From Roseateles sp049532965 (GTDB lineage Bacteria; Pseudomonadota; Gammaproteobacteria; Burkholderiales; Burkholderiaceae_C): a stretch of DNA of 64,000 nt. Below are positions 33,932 to 43,026 of the stretch, piece after piece. The stretch spans positions 2,666,001 through 2,730,000 of the forward strand of contig NZ_CP186694.1 in the NCBI RefSeq assembly GCF_049532965.1, in the 5' to 3' direction. A model generated the notes under the pieces. That model ran no database searches and was not told the DNA's origin. It saw only the letters and a list, made by a program, of their open reading frames with translations. The first letter of the stretch is position 1. Each line of letters begins with the position of its first letter. The position numbers and the translations under genes are program-made.

Positions 33932-36085
33932 ATGGGAGACATGACCTCCGAAGGCGCCAACCTCGGCGCCGGCATCGACCTGAGCCAGTTCTACCAGGTC
34001 TTCTTCGAGGAAGCCGGCGAGAACCTCGACAACATGGAACAGCTGCTGCTGAACCTGGACATCGAGAACCCGGACGACGAGCAGATGAATGCCATCTTCC
34101 GCTGCGCCCACTCGATCAAGGGTGGCGCGGCGACGTTCGGCTTCAACGACGTGGCGGAGCTGACGCACCAGATGGAGACGCTGCTGGACAAGCTGCGCCG
34201 CCATGAACTGGCGCCGACGTCGCAGATGGTGGACGTGCTGCTGCAGTCCGGCGACGCGCTGAAGGCGCAGCTCGCCCGGCACCAGGGCTCGGGCGCCGAC
34301 GCCGTCGACACCAGCGGCCTGCTGAGCAACATCCGCACGCTGGTGGACGGCGGCACGCTGGACGGCACCCGTGCCAGCGCGCCCGCTCCTGCAGCGCCCG
34401 CGCCGGCCCCCGCCGCGGCGGCACCGGCCGCCCCGGCGGCGGCACCGCTGAAATCCACGGTGCGCCAGCTGGAACTGCTGGTCGGGCCGATGAGCAATCC
34501 GGCGCAGGCGGACAACCTGGTCGAGCTGTTCAAGGAAATCACCGACCTGGGCACGATCGAGCCGCTGGACGGCGGCATCCCGGCCGACGGCATGCGGCGC
34601 TTCAAGGTGCTGACCAGCAGCACCGACAACGACCTGCTGGACCTGTTCACCTTCCACGTCTCGCGCGAGCAGGTGAAGATCCTGCCGCTGGGTGAAGGCT
34701 ACGGCTTCCATGAAGGCGCGCCCGGCGCGCCGCCGGTCGAGGCGAAGAAGGACGAGGATCCCGGCTACGGCTTCTTCGACGACGCGCCCGGCATGCCCGC
34801 CGCGCTGAACGAGGAAACCAAGGCCGCCGAAGCCGCCAAGGCCAGCGTGCCGGTTCCGGCCGCCAAGCCGGCCGCGCCGGCCCGCACCGACGTCGCGCCG
34901 CGCGGTGGTGCCGCGAGCCCCGACCAATCCACGCTGCGCGTGTCCGTCGAGAAGGTCGACCAGTTGATCAACCTGGTGGGCGAGCTCGTCATCACGCAGG
35001 CGATGCTGGCGCAGAACAGCCGCAACCTGGACCCGGGGCTGTACCAGCAGCTGGCTTCCGGCCTGGCCGACCTGGAGCGCAACACGCGCGACCTCCAGGA
35101 GTCGGTCATGTCGATCCGCATGATCCCGATGTCGGTGGTCTTCAACCGCTTCCCGCGCATGCTGCGCGACCTGGCGGCCAAGCTGGGCAAGAAGGTCGAG
35201 CTGGTCACGCAGGGTGAGGCCACCGAGCTGGACAAGGGCCTGGTCGAGAAGATCACCGACCCGCTGACCCACCTGGTGCGCAACAGTTGCGACCACGGCA
35301 TCGAGTCGCCGGCCGACCGCCTGGCAAAGGGCAAGCCCGAGCAGGGCACGATCACGCTGGTCGCCTCGCACCAGGGCGGCTCGATCGTGATCGAGGTCCG
35401 CGACGACGGCCGCGGCCTGAATCGCGAGAAGCTCATCAAGAAGGCCCGCGAGAAAGGCATCGACGCGCCCGACACCATGACCGACCAGGAAGTGTGGGGC
35501 CTGATCTTCGCGCCGGGCTTCTCGACCGCGGACCAGGTCACCGATGTCTCGGGCCGCGGTGTCGGCATGGACGTGGTGAAGAAGAACATCACCTCGCTGG
35601 GCGGCACGGTGGAGATCGACTCCGCCGAGGGCTACGGGATGAAGGTCTCGGTGCGGCTGCCGCTGACGCTGGCCATCATGGACGGCATGAGCGTCGGTGT
35701 CGGCGAAGAGGTCTACATCCTGCCGCTGTCGTCGGTGGTCGAGTCCTTCCAGGTCCAGTCCGACACGATCAAGACCGTGGGCGGTTCGGGCCGCGTGGTC
35801 GAGGTCCGCGACGAGTACATGCCGGTGGTCGAGCTGGAGCAGGTGTTCAACGTGCCGCGCTTCGACTTCGAGCATGTGAGTTCGATCATGGTCGTCGTGG
35901 AAGCCGAAGGCGGCCGCGTCGCGCTGCTGGTGGACGAGTTGCTCGGCCAGCAGCAGGTGGTGGTCAAGAACCTGGAGGCGAACTACCGCAAGGTCACCGA
36001 CGTCTCCGGCGCGACCATCATGGGCGACGGCCGCGTGGCGTTGATCCTGGACGTGGGCAGCCTGGTGCGACGCTCGCGTCATTGA
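33932..36085 (+). CDS. cheA: Chemotaxis histidine kinase CheA
   Basis: Cytoplasmic kinase of 717 residues that phosphorylates CheY and CheB in receptor arrays. P1 domain with H60 in FRCAHSIKGGAATFG; an Ala/Pro linker (about 149-170); a P2-like domain (about 170-255); dimerisation segment RVSVEKVDQLINLVGELVIT; kinase domain with HLVRNSCDHGIE and GRGVGMDVVK; and a CheW-like P5 domain at the C-terminus. It starts 19 bases after cheY. Confidence 0.96.
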   Translation: MGDMTSEGANLGAGIDLSQFYQVFFEEAGENLDNMEQLLLNLDIENPDDEQMNAIFRCAHSIKGGAATFGFNDVAELTHQMETLLDKLRRHELAPTSQMVDVLLQSGDALKAQLARHQGSGADAVDTSGLLSNIRTLVDGGTLDGTRASAPAPAAPAPAPAAAAPAAPAAAPLKSTVRQLELLVGPMSNPAQADNLVELFKEITDLGTIEPLDGGIPADGMRRFKVLTSSTDNDLLDLFTFHVSREQVKILPLGEGYGFHEGAPGAPPVEAKKDEDPGYGFFDDAPGMPAALNEETKAAEAAKASVPVPAAKPAAPARTDVAPRGGAASPDQSTLRVSVEKVDQLINLVGELVITQAMLAQNSRNLDPGLYQQLASGLADLERNTRDLQESVMSIRMIPMSVVFNRFPRMLRDLAAKLGKKVELVTQGEATELDKGLVEKITDPLTHLVRNSCDHGIESPADRLAKGKPEQGTITLVASHQGGSIVIEVRDDGRGLNREKLIKKAREKGIDAPDTMTDQEVWGLIFAPGFSTADQVTDVSGRGVGMDVVKKNITSLGGTVEIDSAEGYGMKVSVRLPLTLAIMDGMSVGVGEEVYILPLSSVVESFQVQSDTIKTVGGSGRVVEVRDEYMPVVELEQVFNVPRFDFEHVSSIMVVVEAEGGRVALLVDELLGQQQVVVKNLEANYRKVTDVSGATIMGDGRVALILDVGSLVRRSRH

Positions 36086-36209
36086 GGCTCATGGCCCCCG
36101 GCGCGCAGGAGCGCCGCCGGGAGGCCGCGAGCGACGGTGTCGTTGGGGCGCCATGGATTCAGGGGCGAGCGCCGGCCGCGTGCTGGCGCCGAACGGATAA
36201 GAGGTCAAC

Positions 36210-38168
36210 ATGAATTTCAGTGCACTGCTGCGTCGTTTCAGCATCCGCACCCGCATGATCGGCGCGATCGGCATCGTGCTGCTCCTGCTCCTCGTGGTCG
36301 GCAGCGTGGGCCTGTTCGGCATGCAGTCGATGCGTGGCCAGACCCAGGAGTTCCTCGAGAAATCCGCGACGCGCGGCCAGCGCGTGGGTGCCCTTCACGG
36401 CGCGATGGGAGACATCCGTCGCTACGAGAAGGACATGATCATCAACTACGAGAAGCCCGAGGTCGTGCAGCAGGCCCACGCGAGGTGGGACGCCGCGCGC
36501 AAGTCGGCGGCGGAGCATCTCGACGGCGTCGCCGAACTCAGCCCCGAGGACGACAAGGCGGTGCTGATGCAGATCAAGGCCTCGCTGGAGTCCTACGCGC
36601 AGAAGGCGTCCAACGTCGTCAAGCAACTGGAGGCCGGCGCCTATGACCACGCGGCAGTCGCCGACCGGCTGCTGGAGCCCGCCAAGGCGCAGGTCACCGA
36701 GGCCGAGAAGCAATTGATGGAAGTCGAGAAGCGCATGCAGGTGCAGGCCGCCGACATGCGCGCCGGCATCGAGCGCACGCAGGGCGGCGTCCTGTGGACC
36801 TTCGGCCTGGTGCTGGTGTTCGCGGCCATCGTCGTGGTGCCGCTGACGCTGCTGAACATGCAGACGATCTGCACGCCGCTGGCCGAGGCCGAGGCGCTGG
36901 CCGCCGCGATCGCCGAGGGCGACCTGTCCCGGGAGCGCAAGCCGGTGGAAGGCGTCGACGAAGCATCCGCGCTGATGCGCTCGCTGCATCACATGCAGGA
37001 AGCCTTGCAGGGCATGGTCGGCCAGTTGCGCACGGCGGCCGATTCCATCCGCACCGCCTCGGTCGAGATCGCCAGCGGCAACCAGGACCTGTCCAGCCGT
37101 ACCGAACAGACCGCGTCCAACCTGCAGTTGGCCGCGTCGTCGCTGGTCCAGTTGACCGGGACGGTCAAGCAGACCGCGGACTCGGCACGCACCGCCAACC
37201 AGCTGGCCTCGTCCGCGTCCGGCGCGGCGGCCAAGGGCGGCGACGTCGTGAGCCAGGTGGTCTCGACGATGGACGAGATCAACGCCAGCTCCAAGCGCAT
37301 CAGCGACATCATCGGCGTCATCGACGGCATCGCGTTCCAGACCAACATCCTGGCGCTGAACGCGGCAGTCGAGGCCGCCCGCGCCGGCGAGCAGGGCCGC
37401 GGCTTCGCGGTCGTCGCGGGCGAGGTCCGCTCGCTGGCGCAGCGCAGCGCCGAGGCCGCGCGCGAAATCAAGACCCTGATCGGCGCCAGCGTCGAGCGCG
37501 TCGAGACCGGTTCGCGCCTGGTGCAGGAAGCCGGTAGCACGATGAGCGACATCGTCTCCAGCGTGCAGCGCGTGACCGACATCATCGGCGAGATCACCGC
37601 CGCGTCCAGCGAGCAGAGCGACGGCATCAGCCAGGTCAACCAGGGCGTGAGCAGCCTGGACCAGATGACGCAGCAGAACGCCGCGCTGGTCGAGGAATCG
37701 GCGGCGGCCGCGGAAAGCCTGAAGGACCAGGCCGAGCGCCTGGGCGCCGTGGTGGACCGCTTCCGCGTGTCCGCCCACGCATCGGCTCATGCGTCGTCGC
37801 CGTCTGCCACCGCCTTCACGGCACAGGCGACGACCAAGCCGGCCGTGGCGCCCTCTTCCGCCACGCCGTCTCCCACTGCGTCATCCGCGTCTTTCGCCGT
37901 GACCGCGTCGACCAGCCATGCGTCCGCGCACAAGCCGGCGTCGACCGCGGCCGCCAGGCCACTCGGCGCCAAGCCCGCGGCCACGCCGGCCAAGACCGCC
38001 GTCAAGGCGACGGTGAAGCCGCTGGCGGCAAAGTCCGGTGCCGGCGCCACTGGCGCGGCCACGGCTCTCAAGCCCGCGATCGCGCCCAAGGCCGCGCCCG
38101 CGCCGACCACTCCCGCGCCGGCAACGCCGGCGACCACCGCCGACGACGGCGACTGGGAAACCTTCTAA
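36210..38168 (+). CDS. Methyl-accepting chemotaxis protein with CheR/CheB-docking tail
   Basis: 652-residue receptor. Membrane helices at about 17-38 and 193-215 flank a helical periplasmic sensor without a recognised binding motif. HAMP follows, then the signalling hairpin with IAFQTNILALNAAVEAARAG at the tip. After residue 520 comes a 120-residue Ala/Pro/Thr-rich flexible tail that ends in DWETF, the NWETF-type pentapeptide that tethers CheR and CheB in enteric Tar and Tsr. This marks it as a high-abundance type receptor able to help adapt others. It lies between cheA and cheW. Confidence 0.95.
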   Translation: MNFSALLRRFSIRTRMIGAIGIVLLLLLVVGSVGLFGMQSMRGQTQEFLEKSATRGQRVGALHGAMGDIRRYEKDMIINYEKPEVVQQAHARWDAARKSAAEHLDGVAELSPEDDKAVLMQIKASLESYAQKASNVVKQLEAGAYDHAAVADRLLEPAKAQVTEAEKQLMEVEKRMQVQAADMRAGIERTQGGVLWTFGLVLVFAAIVVVPLTLLNMQTICTPLAEAEALAAAIAEGDLSRERKPVEGVDEASALMRSLHHMQEALQGMVGQLRTAADSIRTASVEIASGNQDLSSRTEQTASNLQLAASSLVQLTGTVKQTADSARTANQLASSASGAAAKGGDVVSQVVSTMDEINASSKRISDIIGVIDGIAFQTNILALNAAVEAARAGEQGRGFAVVAGEVRSLAQRSAEAAREIKTLIGASVERVETGSRLVQEAGSTMSDIVSSVQRVTDIIGEITAASSEQSDGISQVNQGVSSLDQMTQQNAALVEESAAAAESLKDQAERLGAVVDRFRVSAHASAHASSPSATAFTAQATTKPAVAPSSATPSPTASSASFAVTASTSHASAHKPASTAAARPLGAKPAATPAKTAVKATVKPLAAKSGAGATGAATALKPAIAPKAAPAPTTPAPATPATTADDGDWETF

Positions 38169-38189
38169 TCAGCCGCACGAGGTCAACAC

Positions 38190-38735
38190 ATGGAAATCGT
38201 CCAACAACCCGGCACGCAAGTCGTGCAAGCGAACTCCGGCGCGCTGGTCCCGCAGGGCGGCGCGAGCGCCGCTCCCGCCAGCGGCGAGTACCTGACCTTC
38301 CGCCTGGGCCAGGAGGAGTACGGCATCGACATCCTGAAGGTCCAGGAGATCCGTTCCTATGAGCAGCCGACCCGCATCGCCAATGCGCCGGACTTCATCA
38401 AGGGCGTGGTGAACCTGCGTGGCGTGATCGTCCCGATCGTGGACCTGCGCCTGAAGCTCGGCTGCGCGACGGCCGAGTACAACAGCTTCACCGTCGTGAT
38501 CGTGCTGAACGTCAAGAACCGCGTGGTCGGCGCGGTGGTGGACTCGGTGTCCGACGTGCTGGAACTGAACCGCGACGTCATCCGTCCGGCGCCGGAACTC
38601 AGCAGCAGCGCCGTCAACACCAGCTTCATCATGGGCATCGGCGCGGTGGCCGAGCGCATGCTGATCCTGATCGACATCGAGGGCCTGATGTCCAGCGCGG
38701 ACATGGGCCTGATGGACGCGGTGGCGGCCGCCTGA
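38190..38735 (+). CDS. cheW: Chemotaxis coupling protein CheW
   Basis: Adaptor linking receptors to CheA in arrays. 181 residues with an extra N-terminal stretch of about 30 residues rich in Ala/Gly/Gln, then the CheW fold (YLTFRLGQEEYGIDILKVQE, GVVNLRGVIVPIVDLRLKLG). It lies 21 bases after the receptor gene and is closed by a terminator hairpin at 38763-38787. Confidence 0.95.
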   Translation: MEIVQQPGTQVVQANSGALVPQGGASAAPASGEYLTFRLGQEEYGIDILKVQEIRSYEQPTRIANAPDFIKGVVNLRGVIVPIVDLRLKLGCATAEYNSFTVVIVLNVKNRVVGAVVDSVSDVLELNRDVIRPAPELSSSAVNTSFIMGIGAVAERMLILIDIEGLMSSADMGLMDAVAAA

Positions 38736-38762
38736 CCGGCACGGGTCCTCCTGCTCCCCGCG

Positions 38763-38787
38763 ACGCCCGGCCCTGCCGGGCGTTTTT
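38763..38787 (+). terminator. Rho-independent terminator after cheW
   Basis: ACGCCCGG, CCCTG loop, CCGGGCGT, then TTTT. Ends the cheZ-cheW transcription unit. Confidence 0.8.
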
Positions 38788-38880
38788 GCTGGTCGACCGC
38801 CGTGGCGATGCGGGTGGGTCTGCGGTTTGCCGAACCGCAACGTTGGCGCCCGCAGCCAGGATGCCAAGGAGGACCCATCC

Positions 38881-40686
38881 ATGTTCGACTCCATCAAGAC
38901 ACGCCTGATCGGGCTGGGGGTGGGCATCGTCGCCCTGACGCTGGTGGCGATGAGCGCCGCCAACTACGTGACGGTGCGGGGCCATACGCGGCAGCAGGTG
39001 TCGGAGGCCCTGGACGAACTGGCCGCCGCGCGCGCCGATGCAATCCGGCAGTGGGTCCGCAGCCAGCGCGACATCGTCGCGTCGCTGCAGCCGGCGGTCG
39101 AGGCCGCCGACCCCGTGCCGCTGCTCAAGCAGGCCGCGCGGTCCGGACGGCTGGAAGCCGCCTACGTGGGCACGCCGGACAAGCGCATGGTCTTTGACGT
39201 GCCGCAGAACCTGCCGCCTGACTACGACCCGACCAAGCGTCCCTGGTACATCGGCGCGTCGGCATCGTCCGGCGCGATCCTGACCACGCCCTACATGGAC
39301 GCCTCCAAGGGCCGGCTGATCGTCACCTTCGCGGCGGCCAACCGTGGCGGCGGCAGCGATGTGCGGGCGGTGATCGGCATGGACGTGTTCCTGGACGACG
39401 TCGTCGCGACGGTCCAGGCGATCAAGCCGACGCCGGGCGGCTTTGCCTTCCTGATGTCCAAGGACGGCAAGATCGTCGCGCATCCGGATGCCGCGCTGGC
39501 CTTGAAGGACGCCACCACGATCTCCCCGCAGCTGACCCCGCAGGCCCTGGCCACCGCGCTCGATCCGAAGGCCGGCTGGGTCGAGGCGGAGGTCGGCGGC
39601 GACGACTTCCTCGTCAGCGGCACCGCGATCCCGGACACCGACTGGCAGCTCTTCGTCGCCGCGAAGGCCGACGAGGCGCTGGGCTCGCTGCGCGCGCTGC
39701 TGCGCACGGCGGTGCTGACGGCGCTGGTCATGATGGTGATCGCGGCCCTGGCGATGACCGGCACGATCACCGCGATGCTGCGCGGCGTCGACCGCGTGCG
39801 CGCCGCGCTGGACGACATCAGCGCCGGCGAGGGCGACCTCACCCGGCGCCTGCCCGCGGGCGGCCTCGACGAGGTGGGCCGCATCGCGTCCTCGTTCAAC
39901 CTGTTCGCCGAGAAGATCCAGCGCATCCTGCTGGACGTGCGCGCGGCGAGCAATTCCATCACCACCGCGTCCAGCGAGATCGCCGTGGGCTCGCAGGACC
40001 TGTCGCAACGCACCGAGGAGACGGCGTCCAACCTGCAGCAGGCGGCCTCGTCGATGGAACAGTTGACCGCGACGGTGCGGCAGACGGCCGACGCCGCGCA
40101 AACGGCCAACCAGCTCGCGTCCAGCGCCTCGGGCGCCGCGGCGCGCGGCGGCGAGGTCGTCGGCCAGGTGGTCTCCACGATGGACCAGATCAACGCCAGC
40201 TCCCACAAGATCAGCGACATCATCGGCGTGATCGACGGCATCGCGTTCCAGACCAATATCCTGGCGCTGAACGCGGCGGTCGAGGCGGCCCGGGCCGGCG
40301 AGCAGGGCCGCGGCTTCGCGGTTGTCGCCGGCGAGGTGCGTTCGCTGGCCCAGCGCAGCGCCGAGGCGGCCAAGGAGATCAAGGCCCTGATCGGCGCGAG
40401 CGTCGACAGCGTCGAGGCGGGCTCGCGGCTGGTGCACGCGGCCGGTACCTCGATGAACGACATCGTGAACAGCGTGCAACGGGTGACGGACATCATCGGC
40501 GAGATCACCGCCGCGTCGACGGAGCAGAGCGGCGGCATCGCGCAGGTCAACGACGCCGTCGTGCAACTGGACCGCATGACGCAGCAGAACGCCGCGCTGG
40601 TCGAGCAATCCGCCGCCGCCGCGGAAAGCCTGAAGGACCAGGCGCAGCGGCTGACGGCGCTGGTCTCGGTGTTCCGCCTCGGATAG
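38881..40686 (+). CDS. Methyl-accepting chemotaxis protein with dCache-like sensor
   Basis: 601-residue receptor from the ATG at 38881, which has AAGGAGGACCCATCC upstream; an in-frame start at 38827 is rejected. Helix 1 at about 7-29; a large periplasmic PAS/Cache domain with RPWYIGASASSGAILTTPYM, typical of dCache sensors for small organic ligands such as amino acids; helix 2 near 280-300; HAMP; and the signalling tip IAFQTNILALNAAVEAARAG. It ends SVFRLG without the docking pentapeptide, so adaptation may depend on the neighbouring receptor. Confidence 0.93.
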   Translation: MFDSIKTRLIGLGVGIVALTLVAMSAANYVTVRGHTRQQVSEALDELAAARADAIRQWVRSQRDIVASLQPAVEAADPVPLLKQAARSGRLEAAYVGTPDKRMVFDVPQNLPPDYDPTKRPWYIGASASSGAILTTPYMDASKGRLIVTFAAANRGGGSDVRAVIGMDVFLDDVVATVQAIKPTPGGFAFLMSKDGKIVAHPDAALALKDATTISPQLTPQALATALDPKAGWVEAEVGGDDFLVSGTAIPDTDWQLFVAAKADEALGSLRALLRTAVLTALVMMVIAALAMTGTITAMLRGVDRVRAALDDISAGEGDLTRRLPAGGLDEVGRIASSFNLFAEKIQRILLDVRAASNSITTASSEIAVGSQDLSQRTEETASNLQQAASSMEQLTATVRQTADAAQTANQLASSASGAAARGGEVVGQVVSTMDQINASSHKISDIIGVIDGIAFQTNILALNAAVEAARAGEQGRGFAVVAGEVRSLAQRSAEAAKEIKALIGASVDSVEAGSRLVHAAGTSMNDIVNSVQRVTDIIGEITAASTEQSGGIAQVNDAVVQLDRMTQQNAALVEQSAAAAESLKDQAQRLTALVSVFRLG

Positions 40687-40807
40687 CGCGGCCGGGTCGG
40701 GCGGCTTGATAGCCTCGACGCCGCCCCCACGATAGAAAGCGCCCGCGCCCGCGGGCGCAAAAGGCTGAGACACTGTCCCGGCACTCCGTCAGACTCACGA
40801 GGCCTGC

Positions 40808-42904
40808 ATGACCGACTCTTCCGCGCCAACGACCGCTGGCACCCCCGCGGCCGCGACGACCGCTCCCGCCGCCGCGAATCCCCTGCTCTCCACCGCGCCG
40901 CTGCCCGATTTCGCGGCCATCGACCCGTCCCACATCCAGCCCGCGATCACCGCGCTGCTGGCCGACGCGCAGCGCGCGCTGGACCAGGTCACCGCGCCGG
41001 ACTCGCCCGCCGATTACGACCAGCTCTCGCGCACGCTGAACGTGGCCACCGAGCGCCTGGGGGCCGCCTGGGGCGCCGTGGGCCACCTCAACGCGGTCGC
41101 CAACACGCCGGCGCTGCGCGAGGCCTACAACGCCATGCTGCCGGCGGTGACCGAGTTCCACACCGCGCTGGGCGCCAACGAGGCGCTGTATGCCAAGTAC
41201 AAGGCCATCGCGGCGCAGCCCGGCCTGACGCCCGAGCGCACCCAGTTGCTGAAGCACGCGATCCGGGACTTCGTGTTGTCCGGTGCCGAGCTCGAGGGCG
41301 AGGCCAAGGTGCGATTCGCAAAGATCCAGGAGCGCGCCGCCGAACTGGGCCAGGCCTTCTCCGAACACGTCATGGACGCGACCGATGGCTGGTCCTGCAT
41401 CGTCACGGCGGCCGAGCTGCGCGGCGTGCCGGCGGATGTCGTCGCCAACGCGCGGGCCGCCGCGGAGAAGGATGGCACGACCGATCCGGACGCGCACAAG
41501 CTGACGCTGCACTTCCCGGTCTACATGCCGGTGATGCAGTACGCCGAGGACCGCGCGCTGCGCGAGCGCCTGTACCGCGCCTATGTGACCCGCGCCAGCG
41601 AGCTCGGCGACAAGCCCGATTGGGACAACGGGCCGCTGATGCAGGAACTGCTGATGCTGCGCCAGGAAGAGGCGAAGCTGCTGGGCTTCGCCAACTTCGC
41701 CGAGGCCTCGCTGGTGCCGAAGATGGCCAGTTCGCCGGCGCAGGTCATGGCTTTCCTGCGCGACCTGGCCGGCCGCGCGCGGCCGTACGCCCTGCGCGAC
41801 CTGGACGAGCTGCGCGACTTCGCCAAGGCGGCGCTGCGCATGGACGAGCTGCAGGCGTGGGACCTGCCCTACGCCTCCGAGAAACTGAAGGAGGCGCGCT
41901 ATGCATTCTCCGACCAGGAGGTCCGGCAATACCTGACCCTGCCTCGGGTGCTGGACGGGCTGTTCCGCATCGTCGACCGGCTCTTCGGCGTGCAGTTCGT
42001 GCCCGCGCAGGCGTCGGTGTGGCATGAGTCGGTGCAGTTCTGCGAGTTGCGCCGCGACGGGCAGTTGATCGGGCAGGTCTACCTGGACCTCTACGCGCGC
42101 AACGGCAAGCGGCCGGGCGCATGGATGGACGAGGTCCGCAGCCGCTGGGCCCGCCCCGACCTGGCCAACACCGGCGCCGAGCAGATCCCGGTGGCGCACC
42201 TGGTCTGCAACTTCCCGCAGGGTGCGGACGGCAAGCCGGCGCTGCTGACGCATGACGACGTCACCACGCTCTTCCATGAGTGCGGCCATGGGCTGCATCA
42301 CCTGCTGACGCGGGTGGCGGAGCTGGGGGTGTCGGGCATCTCGGGCGTCGAGTGGGACGCGGTCGAGTTGCCGAGCCAGTTCATGGAGAACTTCTGCTGG
42401 GAGTGGGAGGTGATCCAGCAGCTGTCCAGCCACGTCGACACCGGCGAGCCGCTGCCGCGCGCGCTGTTCGACAAGATGCTGGCGGCGCGCAACTTCCAGG
42501 CCGGACTGCAGACCTTGCGCCAGATCGAGTTCGCGCTCTTCGACATGCGGGTGCATGCCGAACCCGGTTCGGAAACGCGCGTGCAAGACCTGCTCGACGA
42601 GGTGCGGCGCGAAGTGTCGGTGTTGCCGCCACCCGCGTTCAACCGTTTCCAGCACAGCTTCTCGCACATCTTCGCGGGCGGCTATGCGGCGGGCTACTAC
42701 AGCTACAAGTGGGCGGAGGTGCTGTCGGCCGATTGCTGGAGCGCGTTCGAGGAGGAAGGCGTGTTCAACCCGGCGACCGGGCGGCGCTACCTCGACGAGA
42801 TCCTGTCGATGGGCAGCGTTCGCGATGCGATGGACAACTTCAAGGCCTTCCGCGGTCGAGAGCCGACCATCGACGCGCTGTTGCGGCATCAGGGCATGGC
42901 CTGA
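40808..42904 (+). CDS. prlC: Oligopeptidase A-like M3 metallopeptidase
   Basis: Cytoplasmic zinc peptidase of 698 residues, full length for the M3 family, which degrades signal peptides and short oligopeptides. The zinc motif HECGH is at 490-494 with the third ligand region following in GISGVEWDAVELPSQFMENF. The N-terminal 30 residues are Ala/Thr-rich and extra. It stands alone, not obviously in an operon with the chemotaxis genes. Confidence 0.93.
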   Translation: MTDSSAPTTAGTPAAATTAPAAANPLLSTAPLPDFAAIDPSHIQPAITALLADAQRALDQVTAPDSPADYDQLSRTLNVATERLGAAWGAVGHLNAVANTPALREAYNAMLPAVTEFHTALGANEALYAKYKAIAAQPGLTPERTQLLKHAIRDFVLSGAELEGEAKVRFAKIQERAAELGQAFSEHVMDATDGWSCIVTAAELRGVPADVVANARAAAEKDGTTDPDAHKLTLHFPVYMPVMQYAEDRALRERLYRAYVTRASELGDKPDWDNGPLMQELLMLRQEEAKLLGFANFAEASLVPKMASSPAQVMAFLRDLAGRARPYALRDLDELRDFAKAALRMDELQAWDLPYASEKLKEARYAFSDQEVRQYLTLPRVLDGLFRIVDRLFGVQFVPAQASVWHESVQFCELRRDGQLIGQVYLDLYARNGKRPGAWMDEVRSRWARPDLANTGAEQIPVAHLVCNFPQGADGKPALLTHDDVTTLFHECGHGLHHLLTRVAELGVSGISGVEWDAVELPSQFMENFCWEWEVIQQLSSHVDTGEPLPRALFDKMLAARNFQAGLQTLRQIEFALFDMRVHAEPGSETRVQDLLDEVRREVSVLPPPAFNRFQHSFSHIFAGGYAAGYYSYKWAEVLSADCWSAFEEEGVFNPATGRRYLDEILSMGSVRDAMDNFKAFRGREPTIDALLRHQGMA

Positions 42905-43026
42905 CCCCGGGGAGTTGGCTGGGAATGGTGGCAGGGACACGGGTCGCTGGCGCAGCGGGAGGAACGCATTGACGAACGGATGATGGGTACGGGCGCACAC
43001 AGCCGCTTTCCATCAAGGAGTACCGC

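Noticed and set aside
33767..36082. 771-codon open frame antisense to cheA
   Set aside because: Mirror of cheA in the complementary frame, His/Asp/Gln-rich low-information protein; typical artefact of high-GC DNA.
40547..43000. 817-codon open frame antisense to the M3 peptidase
   Set aside because: Overlaps prlC fully; no family resemblance and no ribosome-binding site.
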